This document shows, piece by piece, positions 42,871 through 51,245 of a DNA stretch of 64,000 nt. The notes below the pieces were generated by a model, which did no database searches, was not told the origin of the DNA, and saw only the letters and a list, made by a program, of their open reading frames with translations. The stretch comes from Arthrobacter_B citreus (GTDB lineage: Bacteria > Actinomycetota > Actinomycetes > Actinomycetales > Micrococcaceae). The stretch lies in assembly GCF_042429235.1 (NCBI RefSeq), contig NZ_JBHMBA010000019.1, one strand, 5' to 3'. How positions within the stretch are numbered: position 1 is the first letter of the stretch; each line of letters starts with the position of its first letter. A program made the position numbers and the translations under genes.

Positions 42871-43308
42871 TTAGTCCATCCGTTCCAGCACAAACACCGG
42901 GATCTGCCGGTCCGTCCGCTTCTGGTAGTCCGCGTACGGCGGGTAAGCCTGCACTGCCCGGTCCCACCAGAGCGTCCTTTCCTCGCCGGTGACCTCGCGG
43001 GCACGCATGTCCCATTTCTGCGGGCCGTCCTGCAGCTCCACATGCGGGTTGGCCTTGACGTTGTAGTACCAGACCGGGTTCCTCGGTGCACCGCCCAGGG
43101 AGGCGACGACGGCGTAGTCGCCGTCGTGCTCGACCCGCATCAGCGGGGTCTTGCGAAGCTTGCCTGACTTCGCGCCGACCGTGGTCAGCAGGACGACCGG
43201 CCGGCCGCGGAGGCTGGTACCCATCCTGCCGCCGGATTTTTCGATCAGTGCCACCTGGGCGCGGGAGAACTTGCTGGAACTGGGAGCATATTCACCGGTA
43301 GGAGGCAT
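42871..43308 (-). CDS. Deazaflavin (F420)-dependent nitroreductase family protein, copy 1
   Basis: 145 residues of the DUF385/Ddn fold: RPVVLLTTVGAKSGKLRKTPLMRVEHDGDYAVVASLGGAPRNPVWYYNV and DYQKRTDRQIPVFVLER. Members use F420 (or bind other cofactors) to reduce quinones and nitro compounds and protect against oxidative stress. It is nearly identical in plan and length to the gene at 45431-45868, including bases just upstream of the start, so the two are recent duplicates. Confidence 0.9.
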   Translation of the reverse strand: MPPTGEYAPSSSKFSRAQVALIEKSGGRMGTSLRGRPVVLLTTVGAKSGKLRKTPLMRVEHDGDYAVVASLGGAPRNPVWYYNVKANPHVELQDGPQKWDMRAREVTGEERTLWWDRAVQAYPPYADYQKRTDRQIPVFVLERMD

Positions 43309-43495
43309 GGGAACCAGTCAACCCCGGGCCTGCGCCGGCGTCCTATAGCCCACGGACCGGAGAAATAACGCGCCTAAGCGGAGGCCATCCCGGGGTCGAG
43401 CCTGTATCCACCTGCACTTGCGCCGACCTGCATGGGCAGGGGCGTCAAGGCCGAACCGCGTACGCATGCACAGGCGCTGGTGGGAATGAGGGTCC

Positions 43496-44161
43496 CTACA
43501 GCAGGCCTGCCAGGCCGTCGAGAATGATGCGCAGGCCCACCCCGAACTCGGCACCGAAGCTGTAGTCCGGCTGCATGGCACGGTCCATCGCCATCTCCGC
43601 CAGATAGGGCAGTTCCCCGGCCGGAATGGAGCGGGCCATGGCCTGCACAATCTGCGGATCCGCATCGGGCACGCCGACCGGCAGTCCGGCCTCCTGCAGT
43701 GCGAAGCCGTAGATGTAGCTGTCCAGCAGAGCATAGGCGTGACCGGCCGCGTCCAATGAAAAGCCCGCCCGGCGCAGCACGCCCAGCGTCGCGTTGTGGT
43801 GGCGCAGGTTGGCGGCGCCCGGCGTCGTGCGCGTTTCCATTAGGCCCACCGCCCACGGGTGGCGGGACAGCGCCGCCCGCATGCCGTGGGCGCGGGCCTC
43901 CATGGCTGCACGCCATCCCTCAAGGGTTTCGGAGGGCACTTCCACCTCGGAAAAGACGAGGTCGACGAGCCCGTCCAGAATATCTTCCTTGTTGGCCACG
44001 TGATGGTAGAGCGACATCGGCTGCACAGACAGATCCGAGGCCAGGGAGCGCATGGTGAGGGAGCCGAGCCCGCCGTCGTCGGCAATCCGGGCGGCAGTCC
44101 GCAGCACCCGCTCGCGGGTCAGCGGCTGGCGGGGGTGTGAGGAAGTGTTTGCGGAAGTCAT
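43496..44161 (-). CDS. TetR family transcriptional regulator
   Basis: 221 residues. The HTH at about 14-60 reads TRERVLRTAARIADDGGLGSLTMRSLASDLSVQPMSLYHHVANKEDIL, and the C-terminal ligand domain resembles the TetR_C type (FALQEAGLPVG). It is divergent from the oxidoreductase at 44260. Two CTTAC-N3-GTAAG dyads lie in the 98-base gap, so it probably represses both genes until an unknown ligand binds. Confidence 0.93.
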   Translation of the reverse strand: MTSANTSSHPRQPLTRERVLRTAARIADDGGLGSLTMRSLASDLSVQPMSLYHHVANKEDILDGLVDLVFSEVEVPSETLEGWRAAMEARAHGMRAALSRHPWAVGLMETRTTPGAANLRHHNATLGVLRRAGFSLDAAGHAYALLDSYIYGFALQEAGLPVGVPDADPQIVQAMARSIPAGELPYLAEMAMDRAMQPDYSFGAEFGVGLRIILDGLAGLL

Positions 44162-44180
44162 TGCGGGCAGTCTACCGCTG

Positions 44181-44218
44181 CCTTACGTTGTAAGGTACCG
44201 TCCCACTTACAAAGTAAG
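44181..44218. promoter_or_regulatory. Paired TetR operators
   Basis: CCTTAC-GTT-GTAAGG (44181-44195) and CTTAC-AAA-GTAAG (44206-44218) share the consensus CTTACNNNGTAAG. Their centres are 24 bases apart between the divergent tetR and oxidoreductase genes. Confidence 0.75.
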
Positions 44219-44259
44219 GCTGATGTGTTCCAGTAGGAACTTTCGCGAAAGGACCCGCC

Positions 44260-45330
44260 ATGTCCCGCACGTCATGCACTTCCGACAACGCCCCACCGTC
44301 CGCTCCGTCAACGGCGCCTGTCACTCCTGCAGCTTCGTCATCTGCCGGTCTGCCTGCTTCAGCTCCTGCGGTGCTGCAGACCGGTTACGGCGGCCCCGAG
44401 GTCCTGCGCCTGGCCGAGCATCCGCTTCCTCAGTTGCGGGACGCAGAAGTGCTCGTGCAGGTACGCGCTGCCGGGCTGGCCCGCGCAGCCTGGCACATGA
44501 TGACGGGCAAACCGTATCTGCTCCGAGCGGCGGTCGGGCTGCGCCGGCCGCGGCAACCCGTGATGGGTCACAACCTCGCCGGCACCGTGGCCGCCGTCGG
44601 AGCCAGCGTCACCCGTTTCCGCACCGGGGATGACGTGTACGGAATCGGCCGGGGAACGTTTGCCGGTTTTTCTGCTGCGCCCGAGGAGAAGCTGGCCCTC
44701 AAGCCCTCCGGTCTGGACTTCGAGCAGGCGGCAGTGGTGCCGCTGTCAGGGCTGACTGCGCTGCAGGCCTTGGACGCCGCTAAGGTGGCCGCGGGGATGA
44801 AGGTGCTGGTGCTGGGAGCCGCAGGGGGCGTTGGCAGTTTCGCAGTGCAGATGGCAAGGGCAGCCGGGGCCGAGGTCACCGGGGCATGCAGCGCCGGCAA
44901 AGCGGATTTCGTCCGTTTGCTGGGGGCGGCGGAGATTATCGACTATGCGCGGGAAGACTTTGCAGCTGCCGGGCAGCGGTTCGACGCAATTATCGACGTC
45001 GGCGGCAACCCGTCCCCGGTCCGCCTGCGCCGCGCACTGGCACCCGGCGGCACGGCAGTGCTTGCCGGAGGGGAGGGCGGCAGCAGCCTGACCGGAAGCA
45101 TCTTCGAACGGCAGGGCGGTGGCGCGGTCCTGTCGCTTTTCGGGAACCGCCGGCTGACAGGGCTGATGTGCCGGGAGAACGGTAAGGATCTCGAGCGCAT
45201 TACCGCCATGATCGATGCAGGCGAGGTCGTGCCGCGCATTGACAGCCGGTACCCGCTGGCGGACGTCGCCGAAGCGATGCGGCGGCTGGAGTCCGGCCGG
45301 GTGTGTGGCAGCGTCGTCCTGATTCCGTAA
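44260..45330 (+). CDS. NAD(P)-dependent quinone oxidoreductase-like MDR protein
   Basis: 356 residues of the medium-chain dehydrogenase superfamily without the zinc-ligand signature. Substrate domain GYGGPEVLRLAEHPLP, MGHNLAGTVAAVG, then a Rossmann domain with VLGAAGGVGSFAVQMARAAG, and IDYAREDF. Predicted to reduce quinones or enones with NADPH. The first 35 residues are Ser/Pro-rich, so the true start may be downstream near VLQTGYGG. Control by the divergent TetR is likely. Confidence 0.9.
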   Translation: MSRTSCTSDNAPPSAPSTAPVTPAASSSAGLPASAPAVLQTGYGGPEVLRLAEHPLPQLRDAEVLVQVRAAGLARAAWHMMTGKPYLLRAAVGLRRPRQPVMGHNLAGTVAAVGASVTRFRTGDDVYGIGRGTFAGFSAAPEEKLALKPSGLDFEQAAVVPLSGLTALQALDAAKVAAGMKVLVLGAAGGVGSFAVQMARAAGAEVTGACSAGKADFVRLLGAAEIIDYAREDFAAAGQRFDAIIDVGGNPSPVRLRRALAPGGTAVLAGGEGGSSLTGSIFERQGGGAVLSLFGNRRLTGLMCRENGKDLERITAMIDAGEVVPRIDSRYPLADVAEAMRRLESGRVCGSVVLIP

Positions 45331-45361
45331 GCTTCCTGCCGCTGAAGTCGGCAGCAGAACA

Positions 45362-45399
45362 ACGACGACGGCGGAGCCCCGGGGCGCCGCCGTCGTCGT
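45362..45399. terminator. Bidirectional terminator between oxidoreductase and nitroreductase copy 2
   Basis: ACGACGACGGCGG (45362-45374) and its exact complement (45387-45399) form a 13-bp stem with a 12-base loop between two convergent genes. The left part, with the preceding GGCAGCAGAACA, repeats the sequence at about 42804-42834. Confidence 0.75.
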
Positions 45400-45430
45400 G
45401 TCAGTTAAAGATCGGTCCGTTTGGGAAGGG

Positions 45431-45868
45431 CTAGTCCGTCCGTTCCAGCACAAATACCGGAATTTCCCGGTCGGTGTTCGCCTGGTAATCGGCATACGGG
45501 GGATAGGCGGCCACGGCGCGCTCCCACCACGCGGCCTTCTCCTCGCCGGTGATTTCCCGGGCACGCATGTCCCACTTCTGCGGCCCGTCCTGCAGCTCGA
45601 CGTGCGGGTTGGCCAGGATGTTGAAGTACCAGACGGGGTGCTTGGGCGCACCGCCCAGGGAGGCGACGACGGCGTACTCGCCGTTGTGTTCCACCCGCAT
45701 CAGCGGGGTCTTGCGCAGCTTGCCGGATTTCGCACCGACGGTGGTCAGCAGGACGACGGGCCGTCCGCCAAGGGTGGTTCCCTCGGTGCCGCCGGAGCTT
45801 TCGATCAGCTCCGCCTGGTCGCGGGCACGCTTGCTGGAACTGGGGGCATATTCACCGGTAAGGGGCAT
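45431..45868 (-). CDS. Deazaflavin (F420)-dependent nitroreductase family protein, copy 2
   Basis: 145 residues from the ATG at 45868, chosen by alignment with copy 1 (MPLTGEYAPSSSK versus MPPTGEYAPSSSK); the frame extends upstream without homology. It carries the same motifs as copy 1, including TTVGAKSGKLRKTPLMRVEH and the PVWYFN and NPHVELQDGPQKWDMRA segments. The pair flanks the TetR/oxidoreductase genes, and all four probably belong to one stress-response locus. Confidence 0.9.
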   Translation of the reverse strand: MPLTGEYAPSSSKRARDQAELIESSGGTEGTTLGGRPVVLLTTVGAKSGKLRKTPLMRVEHNGEYAVVASLGGAPKHPVWYFNILANPHVELQDGPQKWDMRAREITGEEKAAWWERAVAAYPPYADYQANTDREIPVFVLERTD

Positions 45869-45937
45869 GGCACCAGTCAACCCTGTGGCCGCGCTCACGT
45901 CCAGCTGGGCGATTTCCGTGGAAACACGCCGCGAAGC

Positions 45938-45984
45938 GGATGCCTTGGAGGCAAAGCCTCCGATGCCTTGGAAGCAAAGCATCC
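45938..45984. repeat. Two 23-base tandem units with internal hairpins
   Basis: Units 45939-45961 and 45962-45984 both read GATGCCTTGGARGCAAAGC plus TCC-type ends. The first contains GGAGGC-AAA-GCCTCC. The outer ends GGATGC and GCATCC pair as well. It lies 70 bases upstream of nitroreductase copy 2. Confidence 0.7.
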
Positions 45985-46051
45985 GTCAGAGAACCGGTTT
46001 TCGGTTGACGGGCTAACGGCCGGGCCCTAGCCTTCTTCTGCACTCGCACCG

Positions 46052-46086
46052 GCGGGAGCCCGGGACGGACCGTCCCGGGCTCCCGC
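46052..46086 (-). terminator. Terminator of the orphan sugar-binding protein gene
   Basis: A perfect 17-bp stem (46052-46068 with 46070-46086, GCGGGAGCCCGGGACGG and complement) lies 24 bases after the stop of the minus-strand binding-protein gene. It has no T-run, as is common in high-GC actinobacteria. Confidence 0.8.
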
Positions 46087-46109
46087 TGTGTGTGTCTTGA
46101 GTTGTGTGC

Positions 46110-47423
46110 TTAGCCGATCAGGGATTCGATCTCACCGGTCATCTGCTCAGCAGCCTCTTCCGGCGTCAGGTTCCCGAAAAGCACCTCGGAGGCGTAACGG
46201 TTCACCAGGAGCTGGACCCCCGACGCACCCACCGGGGCAGGGCGGGGGGAGGTCTCCAAATCCGGCTCGACTTCCTCCATGAAGGACACGACTTCGGCGT
46301 CGGACTCGCTGAGCACCGGTTCAATGGCAGCGCGCATGTCCGGGTTTACCGGCACGCCGCGGTCCAGCAGGAGCTGCTCGGCCGCCTCAGCGTTGTTGGC
46401 CAGATAGTTCACGAACTCCCCGGCGGCATCCTGGTAATCGGAGGCGGCGGAGACGGACCAGTACATGGACGCCTTGAAGAACATGCCGCTGTCCTCGGCC
46501 TTGCCGGTGGCCGACGGCGCGCGGAGCATCGTGATGTCGCTGCCGGAGGCCTCCTCCAGAGCGCCGAGCTGGTTGGACCAGTACCAGTCCATGGCTGCGC
46601 GGTTGTTCGGGAAGCTGGCCGATTCGAGGGTGCCGGCCTGGTCCTCCACCGCCTGCGCGGCGGTGCTTCCGCCGCCGTCGTCGCGCACCTTGAGCAGGTG
46701 TTCGAACCAGGAAACGGCGTTGGCGTTGTCGTATCCGATGCCTTCCCCTTCCTGGTTGTACAGGGACTCGCCCTGCTGGCGCAGCCAGATGTTCAGGTCC
46801 ACGTCCAGAGCCCCGTAATCGGTGCCGGAGACGCCGTCGAGCTTGCTGCTGACCTCCTTGGAGATGCGGTAGTAGTCATCCCAGGTCCAGGTGGAATCAT
46901 CGGGCAGCGGCACGCCCGCCTGGTCAAAGAGGTCTTTGTTGGCCATGACCACGTAGACGTTCCGGCCGGTGCTCAGCCCGTACAGGCCGTCCTCGTACTT
47001 GCCGGAGTTGAGCGTGGACTCATCGAACTTGGACAGATCCAGCCCCTTCAGGGTGCTGAGGTCGGCCAGGGCTCCGCGTCCGGCGTACTCCTGCAGGTAC
47101 TGCTCGTCCATGGTGATGATGTCCGCTGCGTCGCCGCCCGCGGTCGTGGTTGCCAAACGGTCCCAGTAGCCGTTCCAGTCGCCGAATTGGCCCTCAACGG
47201 TGATGGCCGGATTGCTGGCCTCGAAGCTGTCGATGATGGCCTGGTTCGCCTGGTGCCGAGGATCGGACCCCCACCAGGAGAAGGTCAGCCCGGCGGGATT
47301 CTCCTCGGAATACTCGGTGCTGCCGCCGTCGCTTCCACCGCATGCGGTCAGGCCTGCAGCCAGGGTCACGGCCAGAGTGGCGGCCGCTGCGAGGGGGCGT
47401 CTGCGCGGGGAGAACTTCTTCAT
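46110..47423 (-). CDS. Extracellular sugar-binding lipoprotein (CUT1, family 1), orphan
   Basis: 437 residues. Basic N-terminus, hydrophobic core and lipobox LTAC give a lipoprotein signal, followed by Gly/Ser-rich sequence and a family-1 binding protein (WWGSDPRHQANQAIIDSFEASNP, GGDAADIITMDEQYLQEYA). No permease is adjacent; it may serve permeases elsewhere, perhaps those of another cluster. It is divergent from a GH42 beta-galactosidase, with two CGGAAA-N4-TTTCCG sites between, so galactosides are a likely ligand (inference). A strong terminator follows. Confidence 0.92.
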   Translation of the reverse strand: MKKFSPRRRPLAAAATLAVTLAAGLTACGGSDGGSTEYSEENPAGLTFSWWGSDPRHQANQAIIDSFEASNPAITVEGQFGDWNGYWDRLATTTAGGDAADIITMDEQYLQEYAGRGALADLSTLKGLDLSKFDESTLNSGKYEDGLYGLSTGRNVYVVMANKDLFDQAGVPLPDDSTWTWDDYYRISKEVSSKLDGVSGTDYGALDVDLNIWLRQQGESLYNQEGEGIGYDNANAVSWFEHLLKVRDDGGGSTAAQAVEDQAGTLESASFPNNRAAMDWYWSNQLGALEEASGSDITMLRAPSATGKAEDSGMFFKASMYWSVSAASDYQDAAGEFVNYLANNAEAAEQLLLDRGVPVNPDMRAAIEPVLSESDAEVVSFMEEVEPDLETSPRPAPVGASGVQLLVNRYASEVLFGNLTPEEAAEQMTGEIESLIG

Positions 47424-47499
47424 TGAATCCTGCTTCCTGCTGGGTCTGGGCTTCCGGAAGGACGCGCTGCGCCCGCCGCTTTCCCGCCAGACAGCGGCA

Positions 47500-47515
47500 C
47501 GGAAAGCGATTTCCG
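47500..47515. promoter_or_regulatory. Putative LacI-type operator (left copy)
   Basis: CGGAAAGCGATTTCCG, with 6-base perfect arms, lies 77 bases upstream of the binding-protein start. A TTTCGAAA palindrome follows at 47520-47527. No LacI gene is adjacent. Confidence 0.6.
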
Positions 47516-47622
47516 ACTGTTTCGAAAATAGCGTGGACCGACGTGACCGTCAACACAGCGGACGCACGTCCTGTGGCGCCCGTCACCGTCTTGACGCTTC
47601 AGTGGTCAGGCCATAGCGTGGA

Positions 47623-47638
47623 CGGAAACCGATTTCCG
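47623..47638. promoter_or_regulatory. Putative LacI-type operator (right copy)
   Basis: CGGAAACCGATTTCCG has the same arms as the copy at 47500 and lies 35 bases before the GH42 start. The two sites bracket the divergent promoter region (47424-47673), which otherwise shows no gene. Confidence 0.65.
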
Positions 47639-47673
47639 CCGCTGCTGTTCCGCGGACCCCTGAAAGGCTCGGC

Positions 47674-49830
47674 ATGACCGAAAAGACGACGTCCCACCGT
47701 TGGATCCGCTGGCCGGACGGCGGGCAGCCGCGGCAGCTCGGTTACGGCGCCGACTACAATCCCGAGCAGTGGCCCCGGGAGGTCTGGGACGAGGACGTCC
47801 GGCTGATGCGCGAGGCCGGTGTGAACATCGTGTCCCTGGCCATCTTTTCCTGGGCCCGGATCCAGCCGTCGGCGGACTCCTGGGATTTTAGCTGGCTGGA
47901 CGAAATCATGGACCTGCTGCATGCCAACGGCATTGCCGTTGATCTGGCCACCGCCACCGCATCTCCGCCTCCGTGGCTGACGGCCGCGCATCCGGAGATC
48001 CTGCCCGTGGACCGGGAGGGCCGGACGGTATGGCCCGGCGGACGCCAGCACTGGCGGCCCACCTCACCGGTGTTCCGCGAGTACGCCCTGGCGCTGGTCA
48101 CGGCCATCGCGGAGCGGTACGGTTCCCATCCGGCGCTGGCCGCCTGGCACGTCAGCAATGAGCTGGGTTGCCACAACGTCTATGACTACTCGGACGACGC
48201 CGCCCGCGCCTTCCGCGGCTGGCTGCAGGACCGCTACGAAACCATCGAAGCCCTCAACGACGCCTGGGGCACTGCCTTCTGGTCGCAGCAGTACGGCGAC
48301 TGGGAGCAGATCCTGCCGCCGCGGCTGGCCGCCACCCATCCGAACCCCACTCAGCAGCTGGACTTCAAGCGCTTCTCCTCGGATGTGCTCAAGGACTACC
48401 TGCGGGCGGAATCGGAGATCCTGCGCCGCGCCACCCCCGACGTTCCCGTCACCACCAACTTCATGGTCTCCACCGGCATTCCCGGCATGGACTACGCGGA
48501 CTGGGCGGCCGACGTCGACTTCGTCGCCAATGACCACTACGTCCGGCCCGGCCCGCAGGCCATGGACGAGCTGTCCTTCTCCGCCAACCGCACCGGCAAC
48601 ATCGCCGGCGGGAAGCCGTGGTTCCTGATGGAGCACTCCACGAGCGCCGTGAACTGGCAGCCGATCAACTTCGCCAAGAAGCCGGGTGAACTGGCCCGGG
48701 ATTCCCTGACCCACGTCGCGCACGGCGCCGACGCCGTCTGCTTCTTCCAGTGGCGGCAGTCCTCCCGCGGCGCGGAAAAATTCCACTCCGCCATGGTTCC
48801 GCACGCCGGGGAGGACAGCGACATGTTCCGCTCGGTCACTGCCCTGGGGCACACCCTGGAACAGCTGGCGCCGATCACCGGGTCCATCCGGCGCCTGGCC
48901 CGCGCGGCCATCGTCTTTGACTGGACCAGCTGGGTGGCCAGCGAGCAGGATTCCCATCCCACCTCCCGGTTCGACTACCACCAGGAGGCGCTGGACTGGT
49001 ACTCGGCGTTCCTGGCCCTTGGCGTCCGGGCCGACGTCGTGCCCCTTGAAACGGACCTGGGGAACTACGACGTCGTCATCACCCCCGGTCTGTACCTGCT
49101 GACCGCCGACGCCGCGGCACGGCTCGCCGAATACGTGGACGCCGGCGGGAACCTCGTGACCACTTACTTCTCCGGGATCGTCAACGAGCATGACCACGCG
49201 TGGCTCGGCGGATATCCGGGGCCGCTGCGCGAACTGCTGGGCATCCGGATCCAGGAATTCGGCCCGCTGGACGACGGCGAAACGGCCGAGCTGGACAACG
49301 GACTCCCCGGCACGCTGTGGACGGACCGGATCGACGTGACCGATGAAGCCACTGAAGTGCTGGCCAGCTACAAAACCGGAGACCAGGCCGGCCGGGCCGC
49401 GATCACGCGGCGCCGGGCTGGAACGGGATCAGCCGCCTACGTGTCCACCCGGCTTGGAGCATCGGGTCTGGAACCGGTGCTGGCGCAGCTTCTGGCCGCC
49501 GCCGGTGTCGGCTCGGAGCTGCCCGAGGCACTGCGCGGAAAGGTGGAATTGGCTGTCCGCCAGGACGGGGACACCGAGTTCTGGTTCCTGGTGAACCGCA
49601 CGGCCGGTGCCGTGGACCTCGCCGGGCTGGAGGGACAGCGGCTGGCCGCTGCCGTGGATGGCGGACATAACGGCGAGAACGACGGCGGAACGGACGGCGC
49701 GAGTGATGGCAGGCTGGCCCCGCGGAGCGTCGCGGTCCTGGCCCGGAACAGGACTTCCGGCACAGCGGGGATTTCCGGCACCGGGATTTCCGGCACCGGT
49801 GCTTCCGATGGAACGGGAAGCAACGGATGA
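47674..49830 (+). CDS. Beta-galactosidase, glycoside hydrolase family 42 (second copy)
   Basis: 718 residues. The acid/base Glu is in HVSNELGC and the nucleophile Glu in WFLMEHST. Only one Cys remains where the zinc-binding cluster of the other GH42 in this window lies (CHNVYD instead of CYCENC), so this enzyme is of the zinc-free type. Its C-terminal 60 residues are Gly/Ser/Thr-rich, ending in repeated ISGTG units, and look non-essential. GAAAGG precedes the ATG. Translationally coupled to the downstream membrane gene. Confidence 0.93.
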   Translation: MTEKTTSHRWIRWPDGGQPRQLGYGADYNPEQWPREVWDEDVRLMREAGVNIVSLAIFSWARIQPSADSWDFSWLDEIMDLLHANGIAVDLATATASPPPWLTAAHPEILPVDREGRTVWPGGRQHWRPTSPVFREYALALVTAIAERYGSHPALAAWHVSNELGCHNVYDYSDDAARAFRGWLQDRYETIEALNDAWGTAFWSQQYGDWEQILPPRLAATHPNPTQQLDFKRFSSDVLKDYLRAESEILRRATPDVPVTTNFMVSTGIPGMDYADWAADVDFVANDHYVRPGPQAMDELSFSANRTGNIAGGKPWFLMEHSTSAVNWQPINFAKKPGELARDSLTHVAHGADAVCFFQWRQSSRGAEKFHSAMVPHAGEDSDMFRSVTALGHTLEQLAPITGSIRRLARAAIVFDWTSWVASEQDSHPTSRFDYHQEALDWYSAFLALGVRADVVPLETDLGNYDVVITPGLYLLTADAAARLAEYVDAGGNLVTTYFSGIVNEHDHAWLGGYPGPLRELLGIRIQEFGPLDDGETAELDNGLPGTLWTDRIDVTDEATEVLASYKTGDQAGRAAITRRRAGTGSAAYVSTRLGASGLEPVLAQLLAAAGVGSELPEALRGKVELAVRQDGDTEFWFLVNRTAGAVDLAGLEGQRLAAAVDGGHNGENDGGTDGASDGRLAPRSVAVLARNRTSGTAGISGTGISGTGASDGTGSNG

Positions 49831-50483
49831 ACCGGCGTCAGCGTGGAATGGCCCGCCGGGCGTCCCGCAACGGCAGCGGTCCCGTCCAGCAGGAGACAGC
49901 GCCGCTGCGCTGGCCCGGAGCCGCCAACACCTTTACTCTGCTGGGCGCGGTCCTGACCACGGGGCTCCTGGTGACTGCGGGTTCACTGTTTGTCATCACC
50001 CTTCCGAGCGCGCTGGCTGCCGGCATCCGGCACCTGCGCCGCAGCCTCAAAGGTGACGTGGCACCGATGGGACGGTTCTGGCGGGAGATGTTCAAGGCGC
50101 TGCCGGGCGGACTGCTGGTCGGAGTGGCCCCAACCGTTGCAGCCCTGCTGCTGGCACTGAACATTTCGCTGGCCTCCAGCGGCGCCCTTCCCGGGGGAAG
50201 CGTCGTGGCCGTGGCCAGCTGGGTGGTGCTCGCCGTCGTCGCGCTCCTGGTGGTGAGCATCGCCGGGCGCTGGACTCCCGAGACCGGCTGGCGCGGGATC
50301 GTCCGCCCGACGACGGCTGAGCTGTCCTCGGATCCGGTGGGAGCCCTCTTTATCCTGGCTTCGGCGGCATTCACCGTGCTGGTGGCACGGCAGTTCTTTC
50401 CGCTCATTATTCCGGCGCTGGGCTGTGTGGCTCTGGCCGTGGTGGCCGCGCCCGAGCGCCGCGCAACGGAAGCGCCGGAGTAA
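49827..50483 (+). CDS. DUF624-like membrane protein (second copy)
   Basis: 218 residues, ATGA overlap with the GH42 gene. After a basic N-terminus there are about five hydrophobic segments (GAVLTTGLLVTAGSLFVITLP, LLVGVAPTVAALLLALNI, VAVASWVVLAVVALLVVSIAG and two more) and an FWREMFKALP motif like that of YesL proteins. Assigned by shape and position next to GH42, as at 8752. Function unknown. Confidence 0.65.
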   Translation: MNRRQRGMARRASRNGSGPVQQETAPLRWPGAANTFTLLGAVLTTGLLVTAGSLFVITLPSALAAGIRHLRRSLKGDVAPMGRFWREMFKALPGGLLVGVAPTVAALLLALNISLASSGALPGGSVVAVASWVVLAVVALLVVSIAGRWTPETGWRGIVRPTTAELSSDPVGALFILASAAFTVLVARQFFPLIIPALGCVALAVVAAPERRATEAPE

Positions 50484-50500
50484 AGAGCGGGGCCGTGGCC

Positions 50501-51001
50501 CTAGGCGCGTGCCTGAACGAGGTTGGCGAACGGCAACCTGCCATGCAGCTGGATGAATTCCGCATGGTAAGCCGCCAGGGCCGCATTGAGTTCGTCGGCC
50601 GGCAGTTCCTTCCACGCCACGAGCAGGGACTCGGAGTCCGCGAGCTGCCAGATCAACCGGCCTTCCCAGTGGCCCGGCGGCCTTCCGTTGCCGAAGTCCA
50701 GGAACTCGGAGATCTGGCGCCGCAGCCCGCGGTTGCCCTGGCTGCCGGGGCTGGCTTTGCCGAAGAACAGGACGTCGGCGTCCGGAACCCACCGCTCGGA
50801 AAGCTCGGTCCGGGGCAGTGAAGGATTCTTCTTCTTGAACGTGCCGGCGGTGCTGGCCGCCAGGAAGCGCGGTTCAAACCCCTGCGGCCGCAGCACGGCG
50901 AAGATGCCCTGGCGCTGCGGTATCCGGATGGTCTCCAGTTCATCAATGGGCCGGAACCCGGTGAAACCGTCAGCAGTGAGTGACTTCTTGTTCAACGGCA
51001 T
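50501..51001 (-). CDS. Uncharacterised protein with possible GIY-YIG-like fold
   Basis: 166 residues from ATG 51001 (AAGGAA upstream). GIFAVLRP, VLFFGKAS, RRQISEFLDFG, HWEGRLIWQL and LLVAWKELPA are ordered as in GIY-YIG nuclease-like domains (strand, G-K-A loop, Arg-helix, Gly-Arg). The catalytic Tyr pair is not clear. Function unknown. Confidence 0.7.
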   Translation of the reverse strand: MPLNKKSLTADGFTGFRPIDELETIRIPQRQGIFAVLRPQGFEPRFLAASTAGTFKKKNPSLPRTELSERWVPDADVLFFGKASPGSQGNRGLRRQISEFLDFGNGRPPGHWEGRLIWQLADSESLLVAWKELPADELNAALAAYHAEFIQLHGRLPFANLVQARA

Positions 51002-51245
51002 CGGATTCCTTGGAGCGGGGGCGGGAGCAGCGCACACCCCGGAGGAGGAATGGCACCTTTGATGGTACCCGGGCGGTGAAAACAAGTAGCGGTGACCCTC
51101 GGCATAATATGCCCCGGCGCGGCGTGAACCCCCGGTGACCTGCGCCGATGCGGGAACCTGAAAGAATGGAACCCACCGGCAGGTCGGCGTGCCTGCCAGA
51201 GATCCGCGCCCAAACCGCCTCACGCCGTGAAATGGAGCTCCACCC

